Shown here one piece after another: positions 1 through 7,987 of a DNA stretch of 64,000 nt. Origin of the DNA: Aestuariirhabdus sp049985285 (GTDB lineage: Bacteria; Pseudomonadota; Gammaproteobacteria; Pseudomonadales; Aestuariirhabdaceae); contig NZ_JBNIEU010000002.1 in NCBI RefSeq assembly GCF_049985285.1, positions 868,001 to 932,000 on the forward strand. Direction: 5' to 3'. Below the pieces are notes generated by a model. The model saw only the letters and a list, made by a program, of their open reading frames with translations, was not told where the DNA came from and did not search any database. Made by a program: the position numbers and the translations under genes. Each line of letters opens with the position of its first letter. Position 1 is the stretch's first letter.

Positions 1-759
1 GTGTCCAAAGCGGACAAAGGCCTCCAGGCGTTTTTCTATATCCGGTAAAATGATCAGTTGATTGACGATGGGGTTGGGAGACTCGGCCGCGATGATGCCG
101 GGCTCGGTAATGCCAATAAACCGGCTGTTGTTGATACGCTGTTTGGCGTGGCCAAGATTGGCACCTTTCATTGGACCCTTCATGGCCCCGGGACCACAGC
201 CGGTGCAGATATCGAGGCCGCGCAGGCCCAGTTGATAACCCACTTTTTTGGTGTATTTGTACTCACCCTGCCCGATAGAGTGTCCTCCCCAGCATACCAC
301 CACATTGGGTAGTTGTTTGGGGATGAGGGCCTTGGCATTGCGTAAGATATGGAAGACCAGATCCGTCAGGGTTGAGGAATCCCCATTTTCAAAGCGCGGG
401 CTACCCCTTAGCTCACTGGAGACGTAGAGAATATCGCGGACAACACAGAACAGACTCTGGCGGATACCCTTGATGATGTTGCCATCGACGAAAGCACTGC
501 CAGGGGCATTGATCAGTTCCAGTTTGAGACCGCGGTGCTCCTGCACGATGCGGATATCAAAGCTATCGAACTCCTCGATCAGGTTATAAGGGTTGTCAGA
601 GGTCTCGTCACAGTTGAGTACTGCCAGTGCGCATTGCCTGAATAAGTGATACAGGCCACCGTGATTGGTATCTTGCAGCATGCTGACTTCGGCATTGGAT
701 AGCACGTTCATAGTGCCTAGCGGGCTAACGATAGTGGAAACCAGTTCCTTCTTTACCAC
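1..759 (-). CDS. ppnN: PpnN-type nucleotide 5'-monophosphate nucleosidase (partial, 3' end outside window)
   Basis: The 253 visible residues are the N-terminal part of a LOG-family protein of the PpnN (YgdH) type. The family cleaves the N-glycosidic bond of nucleoside 5'-monophosphates to give a free base and ribose 5-phosphate, and the E. coli enzyme is a (p)ppGpp target. Visible family signatures are the N-terminal stretch with MNVLSNAEVSML, then VVCWGGHSIG and CTGCGPGAMKGPM of the Rossmann-like LOG core, and ILPDIEKRLEAF at the window edge. The PGGxGTxxE motif lies beyond the window, so the catalytic site cannot be checked. The start is a GTG at 757-759 with AGGAG 7 nt upstream. The gene is divergent from the DUF4212/symporter operon. 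Confidence 0.9.
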   Translation of the reverse strand, partial: MVKKELVSTIVSPLGTMNVLSNAEVSMLQDTNHGGLYHLFRQCALAVLNCDETSDNPYNLIEEFDSFDIRIVQEHRGLKLELINAPGSAFVDGNIIKGIRQSLFCVVRDILYVSSELRGSPRFENGDSSTLTDLVFHILRNAKALIPKQLPNVVVCWGGHSIGQGEYKYTKKVGYQLGLRGLDICTGCGPGAMKGPMKGANLGHAKQRINNSRFIGITEPGIIAAESPNPIVNQLIILPDIEKRLEAFVRFGH

Positions 760-1276
760 TGTGATACTCCTGTTGGGATAGTTCACGATTACTGGTGGCG
801 ATACGCCGGGATAGCACCCGTTATCTCGGGGCCGGATAGTGCAAGCTCAGGTATATCACAAATTGAAAACGGTTTGGCGGTGAAATCAATGAGGGGCACT
901 GGCTTTGTCGGGGTGTTGGAGGGAGTACGCATCTCCATTGCGGGTATAAGGCACCCAATTGCGCGCGCCTATCGGTCACTCATTGGCGGCCTTCGGAATA
1001 TTTGATGGGGAAATCGGCGTTGAATGTCGCGCCATAATTTGTCTTTGTGCGCCATCGCCATTATTTCATTACTGCTAACCCTTAGTCTAACAGACTATTG
1101 TCACAAGCCCGGCTTGGCGATGTTAACTTATTGATAAATATGAATTAATGTTCTTTTTTTGTTGGTGCGTTTCGACATTTAGACCAAGGTCGAATGTTCC
1201 CTCTAGGTGCGGTTGTTACATTAGGAGCCGTGTAAAAACAAAACCCTAAAACAATAAGTAGAGAAGGACTGTCATC
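760..1276. other. Long divergent intergenic region between ppnN and the symporter operon
   Basis: No convincing gene is visible in these 517 bases on either strand. The segment holds the divergent control region for ppnN and the DUF4212/symporter operon. The part nearest the symporter is AT-rich and contains the GACC-AA-GGTC inverted repeat listed separately. The rest shows nothing I can name. Confidence 0.6.
1181..1222 (+). promoter_or_regulatory. Putative activator site and promoter of the symporter operon
   Basis: A perfect GACC-AA-GGTC inverted repeat lies at 1182-1191, followed by GAATG. A plausible -10 element, TACATT, lies at 1217-1222. If that -10 is used, the repeat is centred near -43, where a class II activator would sit. 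This is inference from geometry. Related symporter and acetate genes in Vibrio and Pseudomonas are controlled by CrbS/CrbR (MxtR/ErdR) systems, but I could not compare the site with a verified motif. Confidence 0.35.
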
Positions 1277-1564
1277 ATGAGTGCAGAAAACGCCGTCTCC
1301 TCCAAAGGAGGAGCTGAAACAAGGGCGCAGGAGTACTGGAAGGCTAATATCAAAATAATTATGAGCTTTCTGGTCGTCTGGTTCGTCGTGTCCTATGGAT
1401 GTGGAATTCTGTTTATCGACGCTTTAAACGCCATTCCATTTTTTGGCTTTAAACTCGGTTTCTGGTTCGCCCAGCAGGGTTCAATCTTTGTGTTCGTCGG
1501 GCTGATCGTCGCCTACGCAATACGCATGAATAAACTGGATGAAGAGTTCGACGTCCACGAATAA
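1277..1564 (+). CDS. DUF4212 protein, small subunit of a sodium/substrate symporter
   Basis: This 95-residue protein has two predicted membrane segments, at about residues 28-50 and 60-82, and ends in a charged tail. It matches the DUF4212 family, the small partner encoded directly before VC_2705-type sodium:solute symporters. The arrangement resembles YjcH with ActP, although the proteins differ. The ATG follows GAGAAGGACTGTCATC, where AGAAGGA is a fair ribosome site. The symporter gene follows after 24 nt, so the two are almost certainly co-transcribed. A role as accessory or stabilising subunit is inferred from the conserved pairing. Confidence 0.88.
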   Translation: MSAENAVSSKGGAETRAQEYWKANIKIIMSFLVVWFVVSYGCGILFIDALNAIPFFGFKLGFWFAQQGSIFVFVGLIVAYAIRMNKLDEEFDVHE

Positions 1565-1588
1565 AAACAACTAAGGGGCACCATTACA

Positions 1589-3403
1589 ATGGATCTTCAA
1601 ATGCTAACCTACCTATTCGTAGGTGGTTCTTTTGCTCTCTACATCGGTATCGCGATCTATACACGCGCCGGATCGACTAAAGAGTTTTACGTAGCTGGCG
1701 GTGGCGTACCTCCACTGGCTAACGGTATGGCTACTGCGGCTGACTGGATGTCAGCAGCGTCCTTCATCTCCCTGGCAGGTATTATCTCCTTCATGGGATC
1801 AGACGGTACAGGCTACCTGATGGGCTGGACCGGCGGTTATGTACTGCTGGCTATGCTGTTGGCGCCGTACCTGCGTAAGTTTGGTAAGTTTACTGTGCCG
1901 GACTTCGTTGGTGATCGTTACTACTCGAGTGCGGCTCGACTGGTTGCGGTTATCTGCGTAATCTTCATCTCCTTCACCTACGTAGCGGGTCAAATGCGTG
2001 GAGTTGGTATCGTATTCTCTCGCTTCCTCGAAGTAGACGTAAACACAGGTGTCGTTATTGGTATGGCGGTTGTGTTCTTCTACGCGGTATTGGGCGGAAT
2101 GAAGGGTATCACCTACACACAGGTTGCTCAGTACTGCGTACTGATCTTCGCCTTCACCGTACCTGCGGTCTTCCTGACCTACCAGATCACCGGTCACGTA
2201 CTGCCACAGACAGGCCTCGGGGCTACCCTGGATGGCGGTCAATCCGTATTGGCTACCCTTGACGGATTGGTTACCGATCTTGGCTTCAAGGAGTACACCG
2301 AAGGTAAGAAGTCGACCATCGACATGTTCTTCATCACCGCTGCACTGATGTGTGGTACTGCGGGACTGCCTCACGTTATCGTGCGTTTCTTCACTGTACC
2401 TAAGGTGAAGGATGCTCGTACTTCTGCTGGCTGGGCTTTGCTGTTCATCGCTATCCTTTACACTGCCGTTCCTGCGGTAGCTGCAATGGGTCGTGTAAAC
2501 CTGATCAACACCGTTAACGGTGCAGATGGTTCCGGTACTGCTTACGCTGAAATGCCTGCCTGGTTCAAGAACTGGGAGAGCTCTGGCCTGATCGGTTGGA
2601 ACGACGTCAATGGCGACGGCAAGGTACAGTATGCTAACGGTAAGGCCTTCACCGGCAACGGTAAGCCTGCATTCGATGGCGACAAGCGTGGACCTAACGG
2701 TGAGCGTGCGGTAACCAACGCGAATACTGAAGCCAAGCCGGTAGGCAAAGCTCCACACGCGAACGAAGTGTACGTCGACCGTGACATCATGGTACTGGCT
2801 AACCCTGAGATCGCTAACCTGCCTAACTGGGTTATTGCCCTGGTAGCTGCCGGTGGTGTAGCTGCGGCGCTGTCTACTGCTGCCGGTCTGCTGTTGGTAA
2901 TCTCTACCGCGGTATCTCATGACCTGTTGAAGAAGACCTTCGCTCCAAACATCAGCGAGAAGCAGGAGTTGCTGGCAGCTCGTGCTGCAGCAGTCATAGC
3001 GATTACTATCGCCGGACTGTTTGGTATATACCCTCCAGGGTTCGTGGCGCAGGTGGTGGCATTCGCCTTTGGATTGGCGGCGGCTTCCTTCTTCCCCGTT
3101 ATTCTGATGGGTATCTTCTACAAGCGCATGAACAAGGAAGGCGCGATCGCTGGTATGTCTGTTGGCCTGGCCTTCACCTTCAGCTACATCGTTTACTTCA
3201 AGTTCGTATCGCCTGGTGATAACAACGCAGCGCACTGGTTGTTGGGTGTTTCTCCCGAGGGTATCGGTACCCTGGGTATGATTCTCAACTTCATCGTGTC
3301 CTTTGCGGTGTCTAGCATGACTCCTCCTCCTCCCAAGGAGATCCAGGAGCTGGTTGAAAGTATCCGTGTACCTCGCGGTGCTGGAACTGCCAGTGCTCAC
3401 TAA
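1589..3403 (+). CDS. Sodium:solute symporter, VC_2705 subfamily
   Basis: A 604-residue inner-membrane transporter of the SSS (solute:sodium symporter) family, made of many hydrophobic helices. It begins with a short N-terminal helix followed by the family-typical EFYVAGGGVPPLANGMATAA segment. The VC_2705 subfamily is paired with DUF4212 and usually assigned to small carboxylates such as acetate. Substrate cannot be read from the sequence. A soluble hydrophilic insert at about residues 315-405 interrupts the helices and contains DVNGDGKV near residue 339, which resembles a calcium-binding EF-hand or dockerin loop. A strong hairpin terminator follows the stop. In related genomes a CBS/DUF294 gene lies next to this operon. 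Here an IS3 element separates them. Confidence 0.9.
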   Translation: MDLQMLTYLFVGGSFALYIGIAIYTRAGSTKEFYVAGGGVPPLANGMATAADWMSAASFISLAGIISFMGSDGTGYLMGWTGGYVLLAMLLAPYLRKFGKFTVPDFVGDRYYSSAARLVAVICVIFISFTYVAGQMRGVGIVFSRFLEVDVNTGVVIGMAVVFFYAVLGGMKGITYTQVAQYCVLIFAFTVPAVFLTYQITGHVLPQTGLGATLDGGQSVLATLDGLVTDLGFKEYTEGKKSTIDMFFITAALMCGTAGLPHVIVRFFTVPKVKDARTSAGWALLFIAILYTAVPAVAAMGRVNLINTVNGADGSGTAYAEMPAWFKNWESSGLIGWNDVNGDGKVQYANGKAFTGNGKPAFDGDKRGPNGERAVTNANTEAKPVGKAPHANEVYVDRDIMVLANPEIANLPNWVIALVAAGGVAAALSTAAGLLLVISTAVSHDLLKKTFAPNISEKQELLAARAAAVIAITIAGLFGIYPPGFVAQVVAFAFGLAAASFFPVILMGIFYKRMNKEGAIAGMSVGLAFTFSYIVYFKFVSPGDNNAAHWLLGVSPEGIGTLGMILNFIVSFAVSSMTPPPPKEIQELVESIRVPRGAGTASAH

Positions 3404-3423
3404 GTGATGCAATGAGTAGTAGG

Positions 3424-3452
3424 AAAAGGGGAGCCTAGGCTCCCCTTTTTTG
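3424..3452 (+). terminator. Rho-independent terminator of the symporter operon
   Basis: A stem AAAAGGGGAGCC/GGCTCCCCTTTT around a TA centre is followed by further T residues. It lies 20 nt after the symporter stop codon and 11 nt before the left end of the insertion sequence. Confidence 0.85.
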
Positions 3453-3462
3453 TGGACGTGAC

Positions 3463-3490
3463 CCGTCCTGAATACGGTTGACACTTTTTC
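3463..3490. repeat. Left terminal inverted repeat of the IS3 element
   Basis: Imperfect match to the reversed right end, with the common blocks GTCCTGAA and GTTGACACTT. Confidence 0.75.
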
Positions 3491-3510
3491 AGTAAAAATG
3501 GAGAAGTGGC

Positions 3511-3897
3511 ATGAAATCAGTAACTAAGCGTACCCAGAAAGATTATTCCCTTGCCTTTAAGCTAGCGGTCGTTGCTCAAGTGGAGCGCGGTGAGATGACT
3601 TATCATCAAGCTCAAGATCGTTATGGCATCCAGGGCCGTTCGACAGTTTTAGTTTGGCTTAGAAAACATGGTCAATTAGATTGGAGGGAAGGGAAAACAC
3701 CGTTTCATCCAGCGGGTGCGCCTATGTCTGAGAAAGAACTAACGCCTGAGCAGCGTATCAAAGCACTTGAGCGAGAGCTTGAGTTAACAAAGGAGAAAGC
3801 TGATTTCTTCGAAGCCGTGATCGATGTCCTCAAACGCGATTACGGGGTAAGCGTTGTAAAAAAGCCTCGGGGCAAGTCATCGAAGAAAAAGTCATAA
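3511..3897 (+). CDS. IS3-family transposase OrfA
   Basis: This 128-residue protein has an N-terminal helix-turn-helix that recognises the IS ends (YSLAFKLAVVAQVERGE, then YGIQGRSTVLVWLRKHG) and a C-terminal leucine-zipper-like helix (residues about 75-105). The C-terminus is very lysine-rich. OrfA alone usually acts as a regulator. With OrfB joined by -1 frameshifting it forms the full OrfAB transposase. The ATG at 3511 has GGAGAAG upstream. Confidence 0.9.
   Translation: MKSVTKRTQKDYSLAFKLAVVAQVERGEMTYHQAQDRYGIQGRSTVLVWLRKHGQLDWREGKTPFHPAGAPMSEKELTPEQRIKALERELELTKEKADFFEAVIDVLKRDYGVSVVKKPRGKSSKKKS
3858..3864 (+). other. Programmed -1 frameshift heptamer A AAA AAG
   Basis: The heptamer is in register with the OrfA frame (AAA at 3859-3861, AAG at 3862-3864). 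After a -1 slip the frame is open straight through into OrfB with no stop, which would yield a single OrfAB transposase. A_AAA_AAG is a classic slippery site of IS3-family elements. Confidence 0.8.
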
Positions 3898-3908
3898 AAA
3901 CTCTCACG

Positions 3909-4736
3909 GTGACCAGAGCGGCGCTTTTACTCGGTGTAAGCCGGCAAGCTATTTATAAGCGTCGTATAACAGAAAAGCTCAAGTTGGCTCGTAATATTCA
4001 TATTGTTGATAGTGTTCAGCGTATTCGTGCGAGCCATCCCCGTATGGGTGGGCGCAAGCTTCATTATCTGCTCACTAATGACGGGAGTCTCGGCATGAGT
4101 ATTGGGCGTGACAGCCTATTTAAACTCCTGGGTGAAAACGGTTTATTGGTTCCCAATCGGCGCGCATACCATAAAACTACGCATAGCCATCACCGGTTTT
4201 ATAAACACCCCAACCTGCTGAAGCCTGGTAAGTCTAGGGTGACTGCTGTATCACCAAATCAGGTATGGGTTGCAGACATCACGTACCTTCCTGTACATCA
4301 AGGAGAGGCTTATTTAAGTCTTGTGACGGACGCATATTCACGGCGAATTGTTGGGTACCACGTGCATGGTGATCTAAAAACCAGGTCAGTTATACAGGCT
4401 TACAGGAACGCGCTATCAACAAATAAGCACCCCTGCGGCTTGATACATCATTCAGATCGAGGTGTTCAGTACTGTTCTGATCTGTATCAGAAAGCTCATG
4501 AGAAGTACGGTGTGACCTGTTCTATGACCGATGGTTATGACTGTTACCAGAATGCTTTGGCAGAGCGTATTAACGGCATTCTGAAAAACGAATACCTTGT
4601 AGCCAAACCGCAGGATCTGAAGCAGGCTGCTGAAATGGTCCATCAATCGGTTGAACTTTACAATAGCTCGCGGCCGCATATGGCTCTAGAATACAAAACG
4701 CCCGATGCAGTACATCGGGCGTTTTTATCAAAATAA
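3909..4736 (+). CDS. IS3-family transposase OrfB (DDE integrase domain)
   Basis: A 275-residue catalytic part with an HTH_21-like region followed by an rve integrase core. The DDE acidic triad is visible: Asp in VWVADITYLP, Asp in IHHSDRGVQYCS, and Glu in NALAERINGILKNEYL with the usual K/R seven residues on. It lies in the -1 frame relative to OrfA. Its own GTG at 3909 is possible, but translation as an OrfAB fusion through the heptamer at 3858-3864 is the usual route. The last codons overlap a terminator-like hairpin. Confidence 0.92.
   Translation: MTRAALLLGVSRQAIYKRRITEKLKLARNIHIVDSVQRIRASHPRMGGRKLHYLLTNDGSLGMSIGRDSLFKLLGENGLLVPNRRAYHKTTHSHHRFYKHPNLLKPGKSRVTAVSPNQVWVADITYLPVHQGEAYLSLVTDAYSRRIVGYHVHGDLKTRSVIQAYRNALSTNKHPCGLIHHSDRGVQYCSDLYQKAHEKYGVTCSMTDGYDCYQNALAERINGILKNEYLVAKPQDLKQAAEMVHQSVELYNSSRPHMALEYKTPDAVHRAFLSK
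4699..4726 (+). terminator. Terminator hairpin embedded in the 3' end of orfB
   Basis: A perfect 9-bp stem CGCCCGATG/CATCGGGCG with a 5-nt loop is followed by five T residues, all still inside the transposase coding sequence. It would end transcription of the element before the right inverted repeat. Confidence 0.7.
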
Positions 4737-4758
4737 GTGTCAACTTATTTCAGGACAA
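4730..4758. repeat. Right terminal inverted repeat of the IS3 element
   Basis: Reverse complement begins TTGTCCTGAAATAAGTTGAC and matches the left end imperfectly. GAC follows at 4759-4761. Confidence 0.75.
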
Positions 4759-4880
4759 GACAACGTAATTATTGCCTGACAATGGTTTCGGCTACTCAAT
4801 TTAGCGGCATGGGTCATAAAATTTGTACGGTTGATGAACTATGCTGACTCGGAAGTAAATAAAACCAAGGAGTCGGACCG

Positions 4881-6716
4881 ATGTCAGAGACCCTAAGCAG
4901 TGGGCACACGCTGGATATTCAACACCCGCCATTCAAATACCTTTCCCGGGAAGAGCTCGATTTTCTGATGACCCACTTGAAGGTTCGCGAGTATGAGCCT
5001 GATAGCGTCATTTTTGACGCAGACCAGATCGTGGATGATTTTTTTGTGGTGCAACAGGGGGTAGTGGGAGAGACGGATCCCAACGCCGAAGATGGCGAGG
5101 GGATGATCACCCACTATATCGCCGATGACTGCTTCGGCGCCCTGGCCATAATGAACGGGATCAGCCAGCACCGCTTCACAGCCCTTGAAAAAACCCGTTG
5201 CTTAACCCTGGATAAGCCCAGCTTTGTAACCCTGATCTCCGATAATAAAAACTTCGGCAATTTTTTTCGCGAGCGCCTGGCGGCTAAAGCCAAGCTGTGG
5301 AACCGATCCGCTCGATCTCGCGATGCCAATAGTTTTATGATCTCCCAGATCGATGCTGACTGTATGCGCCAGCCACTGGTGTTGCCGGCAGATACCAGTA
5401 TTGATGAGGCCGTGCGTGAGATGCGCGCTCAGAAGCAGGATTGCGTGTTGGTCGTTCGTGATCGTAAATACGGCATGATTACCGGCACCGACCTCCTTAA
5501 GGCCTTGATAATCGAGGATGCCGATCGCAACGAGGCGGTGGGTAACTATGCGTGCTACAAACTGGTGTGTGTCGAGAAAGGGGACTTTCTGTTCAATGCG
5601 CTGGTAATGATGACTCGCCACCACATCGAGCGGGTGGTGGTGATGGAGCAGGATAAGTTGGCCGGTATTGTAGAGCTAACCGACATCCTTTCATTCTTCT
5701 CCAGCCACTCCCATGTGATCGGGCTGCAGATTGAAAAGGCCTCCTCAATTTCGCAATTGAGGCGCGCAGCGAAGGATTTGAACGGGTTGGTGGAGTCACT
5801 CATCGAACTGGGCGTCCGTATCCCCTTTGCGATGGACCTACTGGCGGCGCTCAATGCTCGTATCATGTCCAAGCTATTCCGCTATGTAATGCCCCAGGAG
5901 GTGCTCAACAATACCTGTCTGATCGTATTGGGTAGTGAGGGCCGGGGCGAACAGATCCTTAAAACCGATCAGGATAATGCGCTCATCGTTCGTAATGGTT
6001 TTGTCCACGAGGAGTTACCGGCGCTACTCGACAAATTTAGTGAAGAGCTGGTCTCCTTTGGTTTTCCTCCCTGCCCAGGCAAGGTGATGGTGAATAACCC
6101 CAAGTGGGTGATGGAAGAGGACCGCTGGCAGGAGCAGATCGGCCAATGGTTTGCTACCCCCACCCCTGATGCCATGATCGATTTGGCGATTGTGCTGGAC
6201 GCCCATCCAATTGGCGGTGATAAAAAGCTGTTTAAAAAGTGGCAGAAACGCTTGATTGAGCAGCCACGCCAGGATCTGGTCACCCTCGGTCATATGGCCA
6301 GAGGATCCCTGGAATTCAGTACGCCACTGACCTTTTTCGGCAATCTTAAAACCTCCAATGAGGGCATCGACATTAAGAAAGGAGGCATCTTTCCGCTGGT
6401 TAATGGGCTGCGCACCCTGTCGTTGGAAAACAAAATAAAGGAGACCAACTCCTATAAGCGCCTGGCGGCGTTGGTGAAGGCTCAGGTGATTGAAGCGGCG
6501 ACCGCGGATAATATCAGCGAAGCCCTAAGCCTGTTTGTGGAGATCCGCCTCAAGCAGCAGATCGCGAGACTCAATGACCCTGCTGCTGGGGCCCTCGGCT
6601 CCAACGATATTGAGATTAAAAAACTCAATCGGTTGGAACGAGATCTGTTGCGAGAAGCGCTACAGGTTGTGAAGGAGTTTAAGGCGCTTCTGTCTCGTCA
6701 CTATCAGATTCAGTAG
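4881..6716 (+). CDS. cNMP-binding / CBS / DUF294 nucleotidyltransferase-like regulator
   Basis: A 611-residue cytoplasmic protein with four parts: a cyclic-nucleotide-binding-like domain (about 20-145), a pair of CBS domains (about 165-285), a DUF294 nucleotidyltransferase-like domain carrying GSEGRGEQILKTDQDNA (about 350-366), and a DUF294 C-terminal helical domain. The GlnD-like motif GSxGRxExxxxTDxD is intact, so nucleotidyl transfer or hydrolysis is possible but unproven. These proteins typically sit beside ActP/VC_2705-type symporters and are thought to be signalling regulators. Here the IS3 element separates the two. RBS AAGGAG precedes the ATG. The 3' end overlaps the opposite-strand LasT gene by 38 bp. 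Confidence 0.87.
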   Translation: MSETLSSGHTLDIQHPPFKYLSREELDFLMTHLKVREYEPDSVIFDADQIVDDFFVVQQGVVGETDPNAEDGEGMITHYIADDCFGALAIMNGISQHRFTALEKTRCLTLDKPSFVTLISDNKNFGNFFRERLAAKAKLWNRSARSRDANSFMISQIDADCMRQPLVLPADTSIDEAVREMRAQKQDCVLVVRDRKYGMITGTDLLKALIIEDADRNEAVGNYACYKLVCVEKGDFLFNALVMMTRHHIERVVVMEQDKLAGIVELTDILSFFSSHSHVIGLQIEKASSISQLRRAAKDLNGLVESLIELGVRIPFAMDLLAALNARIMSKLFRYVMPQEVLNNTCLIVLGSEGRGEQILKTDQDNALIVRNGFVHEELPALLDKFSEELVSFGFPPCPGKVMVNNPKWVMEEDRWQEQIGQWFATPTPDAMIDLAIVLDAHPIGGDKKLFKKWQKRLIEQPRQDLVTLGHMARGSLEFSTPLTFFGNLKTSNEGIDIKKGGIFPLVNGLRTLSLENKIKETNSYKRLAALVKAQVIEAATADNISEALSLFVEIRLKQQIARLNDPAAGALGSNDIEIKKLNRLERDLLREALQVVKEFKALLSRHYQIQ

Positions 6717-7401
6717 CCTCAGGGAGAGCACGTTTTACGCTGTTTACCAGAGTGTGCATAAAATGGATGTCGCGCTCGGCCAGCACGCCGAGCCGTTCTG
6801 TCACCCACTGGCTCTCCTTGGAGCTCCGCGCAATCCCAACAGAATCCAGTAATGTATTGAGTTTTGAACGCAGGGCGTGCAGTTGCGGTCTGAGGTCGGT
6901 GGGAGCCAGATCCTGTTTGTGTCGGGGCTCCAGTTGGTTCAGCTCCCAAGCGTATAGCATCACAGCCTGACCCAAATTGAGGGAAGGATAGCTGGCCGCA
7001 AGGGGAATGCTGGTCAGTAGATCGCAGCGGGCGATCTCGTCGTTGGCCAAACCCTGGTCCTCCCTCCCAAACAGGATGCCGACCTTGCAGCTATCGGATT
7101 TATTCGCAATCAGCGGCTTTAGCTCCTGTGGGGTATAGATGTAATTTCGTTGGTGCCTTTTTTTGGCCGTGGTGCCAATGACCAGATCGAGGTCGGCAGT
7201 CGCACTGGCCAGCTCGGGATAACTCAGGGCCTGGTCGAGGATGTCACGAGAGCCGTGGGCCAACCAGCGGGCTTTCTCTTCCCGGTGGTGCTGGCTGTTG
7301 ACGAGGCGCAATTGGGAAAACCCCATGGTGTTAAGGGCGCGTGCTGCGGCCCCAACGTTTTCCGGGAGTACGGGTTCGACCAGGATAAAGACAATCTGCA
7401 T
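6679..7401 (-). CDS. lasT: RNA methyltransferase of the TrmH/SpoU superfamily, LasT (YjtD) type
   Basis: This 240-residue protein has the SPOUT knotted fold signatures: the N-terminal FILVEPVLPENVGAAARALN, the central LFGREDQGLANDEI, and the C-terminal IPLAASYPSLNLGQAVMLYA that forms the SAM-binding knot. The pattern ENVGAAARA...FGRE.GL...YPSLNLGQAV is closer to E. coli LasT/YjtD than to TrmJ. These enzymes use SAM to methylate ribose 2'-OH groups in tRNA or rRNA. The target of this subgroup is not established. The gene converges on and overlaps the DUF294 gene by 38 bp. Confidence 0.85.
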   Translation of the reverse strand: MQIVFILVEPVLPENVGAAARALNTMGFSQLRLVNSQHHREEKARWLAHGSRDILDQALSYPELASATADLDLVIGTTAKKRHQRNYIYTPQELKPLIANKSDSCKVGILFGREDQGLANDEIARCDLLTSIPLAASYPSLNLGQAVMLYAWELNQLEPRHKQDLAPTDLRPQLHALRSKLNTLLDSVGIARSSKESQWVTERLGVLAERDIHFMHTLVNSVKRALPEATESDSDETEAP

Positions 7402-7472
7402 AAGGATTTCAATGAGTGAAAAGGAGGGCGCGCAGTATAGCAGCTTGGGTGGGTAGCGCCGAACGCGTGCAG

Positions 7473-7883
7473 CTAGCCCGCCAGTTCGACGAGTAGCTTG
7501 TTTTTGATCAATCCGAAAAATGCGGGCTCACATCCGCTGAAGTACCACCCTAACTGGGTATGGCAGCCAGTGCAGTGGGCACATTGCCACAAGTGGCTTG
7601 AAAACCAGCTGGCTTCCCGGGTTGGCGCTCCCTCTATACGGCACCCTTCGGCCTGGCGCAAGCAAATGAAGCGAAATTCGACACCTGCGGGATTGATACG
7701 GTAGTGCTCGTGCGCGCCCTTGACCGCCAGCAGTTGCTGTTGGTCGCTAAGAACCTGCCGACAGTGGATGCAGAGATACAGGCGCTGCGGTTCCGGTTGC
7801 AGCAATCGGTGAGTTTTGGGCAGCAGTTTGCCTAACAGTTGCTGCTCGCCCTCCTCCTGGAAGAGATAGGCGGTGGCCAGCAT
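7473..7883 (-). CDS. Cereblon-like CULT-domain zinc protein
   Basis: This 136-residue protein matches the CULT domain (the thalidomide-binding domain of eukaryotic cereblon and of small bacterial homologues). Two CxxC knuckles, C38-C41 and C104-C107, would bind zinc. W93, W99 and W113 have the +6/+14 spacing of the tri-tryptophan cage (human W380, W386, W400), within SWFSSHLWQ and LGWYF. HEHYRINPAGVEFRF and the C-terminal FFGLIKNKL also fit. CULT domains bind cyclic imides, uridine and related ligands. The bacterial role is unknown. The first 30 residues are not part of the domain. It stands alone between lasT and the LemA operon on the minus strand. Confidence 0.85.
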   Translation of the reverse strand: MLATAYLFQEEGEQQLLGKLLPKTHRLLQPEPQRLYLCIHCRQVLSDQQQLLAVKGAHEHYRINPAGVEFRFICLRQAEGCRIEGAPTREASWFSSHLWQCAHCTGCHTQLGWYFSGCEPAFFGLIKNKLLVELAG

Positions 7884-7987
7884 GGAGCACCTCGAATCTG
7901 TTGATGCTATCCCATATTAGCAGTATTTCTTGGGTCGGGACTGGCGTCGATACCTGCTTTCACTTTTAATGGTAGATCAATAAACCA

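Larger units (their letters stand above)
3463..4758 (+). mobile_element. Complete IS3-family insertion sequence
   Basis: The element is about 1.3 kb and carries two overlapping-frame transposase genes. The imperfect terminal inverted repeats share GTCCTGAA and GTTGACACTT: the left end reads CCGTCCTGAATACGGTTGAC and the right end, reversed, reads TTGTCCTGAAATAAGTTGAC. GAC is present on both sides (3460-3462 and 4759-4761), consistent with a 3-bp target duplication. IS3 ends usually start with TG, so the exact boundary may shift by 1-2 bases. OrfA, the slippery heptamer and all DDE motifs look intact, so it could be active. The insertion point is just after the symporter terminator. Confidence 0.9.

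Noticed and set aside
1799..3484. 561-codon open frame on the minus strand
   Set aside because: It lies entirely antisense to the symporter gene, whose protein is a clear family member. The antisense product is polar and low in complexity, as expected from the codon bias of the sense strand.
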